Below are positions 57,532 to 64,000 of a stretch of 64,000 nucleotides of DNA, one piece after another. The position numbers and the translations under genes are program-made. Under the pieces are notes generated by a model. The model made no database searches. It was not told the DNA's origin and was given only the letters and a program-made list of their open reading frames with translations. Positions within the stretch are counted from its first letter, which is position 1; the number at the start of each line of letters is the position of its first letter. Source of the DNA: Phytophthora colocasiae (taxonomy: Eukaryota; Oomycota; Peronosporomycetes; Peronosporales; Peronosporaceae); NCBI GenBank assembly GCA_018806915.1, contig JAGKQI010000050.1:124001-188000 (forward strand), given 5' to 3'.

Positions 57532-58334
57532 TTGTGCACATCTTGAGATCAGCAAATTGAAGTTCTCGTCCAATCAGAATAGTGTATCCAAGGTAGACCG
57601 CCAATCGTATTGCAGCATCCACGCGTCTTCCACTGTTGTCCTCACTTGGCACGCGTTGTGCGCGTGAAAGCTGCGTGCTTCGAGGTAGGGACCCAGTATA
57701 GGAGACGGCGAAGTGCAATCTCAACATGCAGTACATTAAATGGACTGCAAAGTTTTAGCAATACCAGACTTTTATTGGCATATAAACGAAATGCTTGGTA
57801 TTCTATGGTAAACCTTGCAGTGATCTTCGTCGTACAAAGTAATACTTAATGTACAGTAAGCGTCCTGTGCAGTTAAGTTCGACACATCGTACCATCGATC
57901 GCCCATCCCACACGTATTCATTGAAGAAGAGCGACCAGATCCCAGTGAGCAAACGGGTTCGACGATTGCCAATTAGTACACGTCGCTGTCTATTTCGTTC
58001 GCTTGCGGAAAGAACAAGATGAGAAATCGTCATTGGCCAACGTCAGTGGTCTTTTTCACCATGGTTTGCTCTGAAGTACATCCAATTCTGGGTTCCAAAA
58101 TCAACCCACACGACATTTAGGACTTGCTGTACTCATATCAAATGAGAGGAGCGGAGAGTAGCTACCATGATTCATACCAGGATTCAACGAGTTGGCAGTC
58201 CCAACTCATTCCCTACTTCGGTTTTCTTTGCTTATGGAGCTAGCTTTAAAGTAACCAGCCTATGAATTATATCTGTTAGAATATATTTAGAGACTGCTTA
58301 AAGAAATTATCGCCCTACCTATTCAGATGCTGGT
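57532..58334. other. No gene recognised
   Basis: It probably contains the rest of the Copia LTR up to about 57,750, then unassigned sequence. Two overlapping minus frames (57,772-58,033) have a plausible protein look (DRWYDVSNLTAQDAYCTLSI) but I do not know the family and they carry frame breaks. The last part is AT-rich. Confidence 0.35.
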
Positions 58335-58935
58335 GTGATCTACCTAGATTGTTCTGGATCCGGTGCAATGTTAAATCCCGAGAAAAGTAGGATCATCAGC
58401 CTTAATAACCATCGAGCGGCTCCAATTGTTGATCCGATGCGATCTCTACAAATTGGAGATACTGTGAAGTACCTTGAGATTAATGTTGATACATCTACTA
58501 TGGTGGCAGAAACTCTGGATGAAAAATTGATAACTCGTCTTCGACTGTGAAAGGGAGAGCTCGAACTCTATTGGGGAGACGAATAATTGTACAGGCGATG
58601 ATTCTATCTCTGTTGTTCCGGGTGGAGGGCTACAATGCTTCCCCTGTAGTGGAGACAGATAATGTGGACATGGAACAGGACCGAGTGGCCAGAGGAAGTC
58701 TCACAGTAGCGCAACAGAATTAAGACTTTGCAATGGGCAACGTCATACCCAATTTGGTGGAGCAAACTGAAGGATTTCCAGGTGCGAGAACCAACGTTGA
58801 AGCCAATTGACTCAAATGTTTCGACGGGTGTAAGATCTTCGATACGGGGGCCTTTCCCTCCTTCATTAGGAGTACAAACAGTCAAAGGTGTTATTTTCAT
58901 CCCAAATCTTCGGCGGAATGACTGGAATGTTACAC
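58335..58935 (+). pseudogene. L1-like LINE reverse transcriptase remnant
   Basis: 58,335-58,550 reads like the thumb side of a non-LTR RT (SGAMLNPEKSRIISLNNHRA, then VKYLEINVDTSTMVAETLD). The following bases, in shifting frames, resemble the next conserved block (GRARTLLGRRIIVQAMILSL). Around 58,740-58,930 are WWSKLKDFQVREP and FIPNLRRNDWNV; this last part is repeated at 13,183-13,310. No catalytic FADD box and no endonuclease domain remain. Confidence 0.55.
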
Positions 58936-59201
58936 CGTCCGTAGTAAATCCACAGAAGAGAAAGAAGAAGTTGATTGACACCTTGGTTCCGAACGTCGTA
59001 ACTGACGACATATATTTTTCTTTATGTCGTCAGTTACGACATTGGCCAAAGAATAATAGCAAATGGCATTCTTCAATACTTTAATCAAGTCATTTCACAG
59101 CACCTAGCTCGTATAAGCTGCGAGAGGTTTTTTTGAGACATTTCAAAATCGGGCCAGGGGCAGGGGTTCAATCTGGTCTGGACGCGTCGACAATTAGCGG
59201 G
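58936..59201. other. Presumed 5' flank of the piggyBac-like fragment, with an 18-bp perfect hairpin
   Basis: Non-coding. It contains a perfect inverted repeat: GTCGTAACTGACGACATA at 58,995-59,012 pairs with 59,023-59,040 across a 10-nt T-rich loop. GTCGTAAC is the motif seen in the 3' flank and intron of the piggyBac-like gene, so this may be a transposon end structure. Confidence 0.5.
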
Positions 59202-59404
59202 ATGGCGCGCATCCGGAAGACTCGGCGGGAGAAATCTGCCGCCCAAGCTCCCCTGAACAGGACATCGACTTTGGACACTTGTGGCGGCAACTTCGAGCGG
59301 CAGGCTGGACGTCCAAGCGCCCAACAGGACTGCAAACGGAGTGGAGCTACGCCAGCCCTGGGCGTAGCAGCGTTTTTGTAGGAGAGAATGCGGTCGTGGA
59401 CCAT
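59202..59404 (+). pseudogene. N-terminal fragment of a piggyBac-like transposase gene, plus strand
   Basis: ATG at 59,202 (MARIRKTRREKSAA), a frameshift near 59,246, then DIDFGHLWRQLRAAGWTSK and YASPGRSSVFVGENAVV. I recall similar Trp/Gly N-termini in oomycete piggyBac-like proteins. At 59,404 it passes into Gypsy sequence. Reading on from here into 56,472 of the minus strand keeps the frame, giving AVVDH followed by TFQSGLLED, so the two are probably parts of one gene now in opposite orientation. Confidence 0.5.
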
Positions 59405-59929
59405 GAGAATTTCCTGGTCGAGCGAGAAGATGATGGACCAGAAAACGAGCAATTTATAGCTCACGTTTTATTCCTGGTGACTTATCGGCGACCAACAATA
59501 CTTCTAGAGGCCATAGCTCAAGATCTGGTGGAGCAGCCGGGGTATGAAGACGGACAATCACGGAAGAAAGATGACAAGGCGACAGAGTCGACTACTCGAG
59601 CAGCGGCGGCACCTGTTAACACAGCCATTCCGAGACAGGGTCAGAAGCGAAACGCAGCGACAGTGGCAAACGAGAACACGGCCCACACCAACGACGAGCT
59701 ATTGGTGGAGGTTCGTCGACGACGAAGGAGAAATCGCGCTGGACAATACGTGTTGAAGTACCAGTTGCGACCAGTCGATCAATGTACGCAGCAACGAGGG
59801 ACTGAATCAGGCGACGACTGCCACGAGTCAAGCGACAACGAAGGACGATGGTATTCTGTCATCGAATACGACGAGCTGTTCAACCGCGGCAAGGTCGTGG
59901 AAGACCTTGGAGTGGATGGAGGCGTGTAA
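59405..59929 (+). pseudogene. pol: Element D pol, C-terminal end
   Basis: Begins ENFLVEREDDGPENEQFIAH, the part that follows the integrase core in Gypsy polyproteins, then a linker and a chromodomain-like tail (RRRRRNRAGQYVLKYQLRPV). The stop TAA at 59,927-59,929 overlaps the LTR start. A purine-rich stretch (GGAGTGGATGGAGGCG) precedes the LTR as polypurine tract. The upstream neighbour it should follow is the integrase ending SAGY at 60,601, on the other strand. Confidence 0.7.
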
Positions 59930-60599
59930 TATACCTGGCTTGAAGACGGGTTTGCACCTGGGTTCTGACATCCCACAGCAGCCAACGAAGGAAAAAGATC
60001 CTAACGGAGACCTTGAAGTGGATCGCAGGAGCACCAATGAGAAGAACGCTCATGAAGATGTACGAGGACAGGCCCATGTTGAAGATGTGACTGACTGAGA
60101 TGTCAGCCGAACGCAATGAAGTACCTGCTGGACGGAGTTCCGAAATTGCCGAGCAGGACACAGTTCCGAATCTGCCACGTAGGGCGCAGGTTTCGAGAGT
60201 GCTGAGTGAGACGCAGTTCCCGAACGGTTGAGTGAGAAGCACGCCGAGAAGGGACAACGTTGAGACAACAACGATGTAAGAGATCCACAACAAACGACGA
60301 AAGCCAGCGAGGTAAGCTGAAGAGTGGAGACAACCACTGGTGAATTCCTAGCAACCGCTGATAAACGACGAGGGGCAGCAAGAGCTGTTGAAGAGAGAGA
60401 GAGAGACGTGGAGACAACCACGAGCGGGGACCAGGGATCCACATCAAACGACGAGGGTTGGTAGCGAGAGCTATTGACAAGTGGAGGCAACCACAAGTGG
60501 TGTTGAAAGGCCCGCTTATAAACGACGAAGTGGCAGCGAGAGCTGTTGAGGAACCGTATATTGATACATTAATATAAATAGGCACGTTCTTCGTTGACG
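59925..60599 (+). repeat. Element D 3' LTR, first 675 bp
   Basis: TGTAATATACC at the start; matches 28,183-28,857 at about 98-99%, with the same length because two 2-nt indels cancel. It stops at CGTTGACG, exactly where the piece at 34,863 begins. It carries the TATAAATA near 60,573. Confidence 0.88.
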
Positions 60600-60918
60600 A
60601 TATCCTGCCGACTCCACTACTCTCAAGCGTCCTATCCATTGGTGTACAAACTTGGAAGTTTTAGGCCCTCTTGGAGGTCGAAACATCCACACTCGGTCTC
60701 CGGGTTCAAATTCTCGTTTCTTGCGCACATTTCTATCGTAGTAACGAACTTGTCGTCGTTGTTCTCGCGTCCTCGCTCGTTCTGCACATTCATGAGCATC
60801 TTTCAAGGTCTCCAAGAGCTTCTGATGGTGTTTAACAAGATCACCCGCTTCAGTAACTCGTGTAGCACGTAGACGTTCATTGGTAGCTCGAAGACGTCGC
60901 CCCATCATCAGTTCATTC

Positions 60919-61140
60919 GGTTGAGAGATTTCGTAGAACGTGGAAGGACTGTGTTGCTACTTACATGAGCGATGAACGACAACGAGATTGGGACACTTCG
61001 GCGAAAGTAACACGGTGGAGTGGCGTCCGGAGTTGTACGCGTACACTGCGTAGTCCACCCACGTGTCCCAATCTCGTTGTCGTTCATCGCTCATGTAAGT
61101 AGCAACACAGTCCTTCCACGTTCTATGAAATCTCTCAACC
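60919..61140. repeat. 78-bp inverted duplication inside the D integrase
   Basis: Arms 60,919-60,996 and 61,063-61,140 pair at 77 of 78 positions across a 66-bp spacer. The right arm is the true integrase sequence (LVERFHRTWK region). The left arm is an inverted extra copy placed before the integrase C-terminus. Confidence 0.85.
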
Positions 61141-63131
61141 AGTCCGATCATCTGTGGTCTATAGGGAACAGGATTATTCCGTTGTGCCTGCAACAGTATC
61201 ACCAATTCTTCGATCACTTTTCCAACGAGCTCTGGTGCACCGTCCGTCAGAATCTCTCGAAATGGTCCGAACCGAAGTACTACCTGCTTCATCAGAAAAT
61301 CAGCGATATTATCCGCTGCATGGTCCTTCACTGCAATCGCCACTGCGTAACGCGTCACATATTCTACTGCTGCGATCACATATCGTGCTCCTCCGTCAGT
61401 TGCTGGTAGTGGACCTGCTACATCAAGCGCCCATCTGTCACCGACATCGCCTCCTCGAATACTTCGTAATGACGGCACTACTTCACGTGGTCGGGCTTTT
61501 CGGCTCCCGCATTCCGGACATCCAAGTACCCATCGTCGCACTTCATCCCTCAGTTTTGGCCACCAATACCGCTGCGCAATTCTCGCATACGTGTGAGCTG
61601 CACGGAGATGTCCCGACCACACACTGTCATGACATTCCTTGAATACTGTTGCCCATAGTGCCGGTGGTAGTACGATCCTTCATTGGTTAGGCGCCTCTAC
61701 TACAACCAGGCCAAACACCGTGCTGATAGCTCGTCCGTGATGAGTCCCAACTCGTAGCATTTGCTGTATCATCTTACTCTTCGACTGTTCTTCTATGATC
61801 TCGGCGTCGGTTAACTGAAGCGTGGGTTCTTTTCATCGTTGACGTCGTACTGCTTCTACGGCACCCGTTCGTCGTAAAGCTTCGTCCGTGGGTCTCGTTC
61901 CTGATTGTGAGGCTTCACTCGGTTTGACCTTCCTGGTTTCCCGTCGGTTAACACTGAGATCTTGGTCTTTTATATCGCCATTCGTAGTTAGACGTGATAA
62001 CTCGCTCACACACTCCCCGTATTCGCTGGACATCATTCTGTTATTCCCGGTAGTCTCAGAACGCGTTACCCCCGTTCGTCTTCCCAGTTATTCGTTATTG
62101 TGGATAACCGAGCCGTCCGCCTATGTCACCGTCTTTCGTCGCTTCGTTTTCCCATTGGGGCGATCACCCGTCGTTGCTGTTATTGCCGTTCTCGTCGTTA
62201 AACCCGTAGTTAACGTGATTCCTGTTGTTGCAGTTGGTAGTTCCGCAGTCCTCTGGGTTATTGTCGGCCTTGGTGTCGCCGTCGCTAACGTTTCTTCGTT
62301 GTTCTGCATTACAATCTCGCCATCGATTTGCCTCCTCGCGTGGTCTGCTTCTTCACTCGTCACCGCTGATCCTTTGGTCGTCGCCGTTCTCTCCGGCGTT
62401 TTTCAGCTCTTGTCATAGGACGCTCAACGTCGTGCATTCCATGTTTCGTAGATTGCGTTCCCTTGGGTCGTTCTGCTCGACGCTTTCTCTCGTTCCCACG
62501 CATTGATCCCGTTAAAGCCGAAGGCGTCATGGCTCCATCCACGATCGTGTTGATCAAACGTCGCCTATAGCGCCGACCTCTTCGTCAGGCGTACCCGTTC
62601 CCGCGTCTTGGTCGTTTAGTACTGGCCTTGGAGTACCCGCGGTTCGCTCATTGTGTGTTTCAATCTCCTGTCGTGTGTCCTCCGGCACGTCTACAGTGGC
62701 CCTATGAGTCGTTCGTGGTGGTTTCCCTCGTCGTGCTCGTCGTCGCCGCTCTATCGCTGCTCTTACCGTAGCTGCTACTGGTGCCCTCGATAATGCATCA
62801 GCGACAACATTTGTTGCACCCGGTCGATAGTGCACTTCAAAATCGAATTCCTGCAAGGTAAGGGCCCATCGATGCAGTTTTCCCGTCAAGTTTGTACGTG
62901 ATGATCTCAAACTTACGCCCATATAGGTAGGGTCGAAAGAGTTTAATAGCCCACACTACCGAAAAGCATTCCAACTTCGTAATTCCATACTTTCCCTCCG
63001 TTTCACTGTTCACTTTACTCGCGACTGGTTGCCAACCTTCACCTCGGTCCTGCATCAAGCATGCACCCAATCCGACTTTACTCGCGTCCTAATCTGCCAG
63101 TACCCTTCTCGAAGATCTAACGTCGTGAACA

Positions 63132-63136
63132 ATAAG
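63132..63136 (+). repeat. Target-site duplication of element F, right copy
   Basis: ATAAG on the plus strand, CTTAT on the strand that encodes D pol here. It pairs with 33,634-33,638. Confidence 0.85.
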
Positions 63137-63548
63137 TGTAACGGGGTTACACGGCGCTGCGCGCCTTGGCTACAATAGGTGTGGTATACACCATCCAGGT
63201 CACAAGTCACAGATCCGTGTACGACACATAGTGTTTCTCACACGTCACATATGTAGCCAGTTGCTGGCTGTTAGCTCAGAGCCACACATTGCATTTGATT
63301 AGGATTTAGTATGTTAGATACTAAATCCGTTACATTCAGGATTAGGGCAATAAAATAAATAAAAATCAGTTTGCATTTTACATAATTAGTGTTAGTTCCT
63401 TTACTATAGGGACACTGATTGTGAGAGTCCCGTATTTAGTGGACTACGTGGTTCTTGTATAGAACCGAAGGCTAGTGCCTTGCAAGCAGGACTCTACGAG
63501 TCAACCAAACTTCCTCTGTGCCGTGCACACCTACGCAGCCCCGCTGCA
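63137..63548 (+). repeat. 5' LTR of element F (412 bp)
   Basis: TGTAACGGGG to CCCCGCTGCA, same length as 33,639-34,050 and two mismatches from it. Internal AT-rich region with an ACTAAATCC-type palindrome near 63,305-63,330. It is followed by the F leader and gag, so this is the 5' LTR. Confidence 0.92.
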
Positions 63549-63605
63549 TCTGGTAGCACTAGTAGTCAATCCAACTCCTGAGTTGAAGACTGTTTCTCTG
63601 TGAGA
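63549..63605 (+). other. Leader and probable primer-binding region of element F
   Basis: TCTGGTAGCACTAGTAGTC follows the LTR directly; TGGTAGCACTAGTAGTC is in the primer-binding position. The tRNA is not assigned. The leader is short (57 bp) before the gag ATG. Confidence 0.45.
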
Positions 63606-64000
63606 ATGGAGCCAGAAGCATACACTCACTTGACTCCGAGTCAGCGGGACACGCTTAACAAGCTTACGTCCTTGCTGGGCCCTGAAGGTATGGCGCACCT
63701 TGCGTCTCAAGGGCCGGAGGCCGTCAACGCGCGCCTCGAGGCATTTGCCTCATACGAAAACGCTCTCGTCGAGCACATTCAGCGGAATGTAAAGGAGTTA
63801 ATCCCGCTCCGAGAGCTAAGCCCGTCACGCTCAGCGTGAAGACCTTTCACGGGCACGAAGGAGAGAACCTCCTATTGTGGACCCGAGAGGTCGAAATGGC
63901 CATGGGGGCCGCTATGCTCCAGTTGGAAGGCCAACGCGTGGCGTTCGCCATCTCTAAGCTCGAAGGTCGAGCACGAGATTGGGCCTTGACGTCTGGGACG
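63606..64000 (+). pseudogene. gag: Element F gag, 5' part, with one frameshift, running off the window
   Basis: ATG at 63,606 (MEPEAYTHLTPSQRDTLNKL). The frame is open to 63,839, but the capsid domain ([20 protein letters not shown], ending RARDWALT) is in another frame from about 63,815, so a base was lost near there. The domain is the standard Gypsy capsid. The rest lies beyond the window. Confidence 0.8.

Larger units (their letters stand above)
60600..63136 (-). pseudogene. pol: Element D pol, middle part (RT remnant, RNase H, integrase)
   Basis: From 63,136 down: the RT frame that left off at 33,638 resumes (FTTLDLREGYWQI), then jumps straight to RNase H (GACLMQDRGEGWQPVASKVN), so the YxDD part is deleted. 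A second gap follows before LTGKLHRWALTLQEFDFEV and ALSRAP. About 62,500-61,650 is a frame-broken linker. Integrase, 61,622-60,957, keeps the zinc motif (CPECGSRK) and D, D, E in WALDVAGPLP, LTDGAPEL and GLVERFHRTWK. An inverted duplication interrupts it at 60,919-61,140. The last part (60,908-60,601, MMGRRLRATNERLRA ... VVESAGY) is the integrase C-terminus. Confidence 0.85.

Noticed and set aside
60516..60600. C-terminal tail of the D integrase frame reading QRRTCLFILM
   Set aside because: It is read-through into inverted LTR; the real C-terminus is at 59,405-59,929.

Overview
The window is a nest of transposable elements from a protist of the oomycete type, most likely Phytophthora or a close relative. 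The basis is Ty3/Gypsy polyproteins combining an extra plant/archaeal-type RNase H with a C-terminal chromodomain (as in the oomycete 'Chronos' group, named from memory), piggyBac-like and Copia fragments, and a broken member of what looks like a repeated oomycete membrane-protein family. I see no intact host gene, no rRNA or tRNA gene, no CRISPR array and no effector-like gene.

Layout. 1-12,102: element A, an old minus-strand Gypsy element with many frameshifts; its 5' LTR is at 10,293-12,102 and its 3' end is missing. 12,103-16,003: non-coding sequence and LINE-like remnants, a GATC-dense tract and a truncated coiled-coil ORF. 16,004-27,551: element B, plus strand, a relative of A that has lost almost all of pol. 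27,553-28,140: broken membrane-protein gene. 28,183-35,016: the left part of Gypsy element D (plus strand), split by one LTR and the 3' end of a second Gypsy element, F. 37,026-38,611 and 55,419-56,472: a piggyBac-like transposase gene (minus) cut in two by element C (38,612-55,418, minus), a 16.8 kb Gypsy element with nearly identical LTRs. 56,473-59,200: an LTR fragment, Copia gag and LINE remnants. 59,202-63,136: a piggyBac N-terminal piece, then the missing 3' half of D in two pieces of opposite orientation. 63,137-64,000: the 5' LTR and gag start of F.

How the parts work together. A, B and C are one family: LTRs of 1.68-1.81 kb, a very large gag (1,415 aa in C), then pol in the -1 frame behind a GTTAAAC heptamer, a stop codon and a conserved hairpin. 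In B and C a ~1,100 aa ORF lies antisense to gag-pol between pol and the 3' LTR, starting about 55 bp from that LTR. It is retained in B although pol is gone. In the 360 bp I compared between copies, most codon changes are synonymous. No copy in the window encodes an intact pol.

The D/F/piggyBac region is rearranged. Rejoining a small set of breakpoints restores an exact LTR, an in-frame integrase and a plausible in-frame piggyBac N-terminus, so the present order 1-2-3-4-5 appears to derive from 1-(-5)-4-2-(-3), by real rearrangement or by assembly error.
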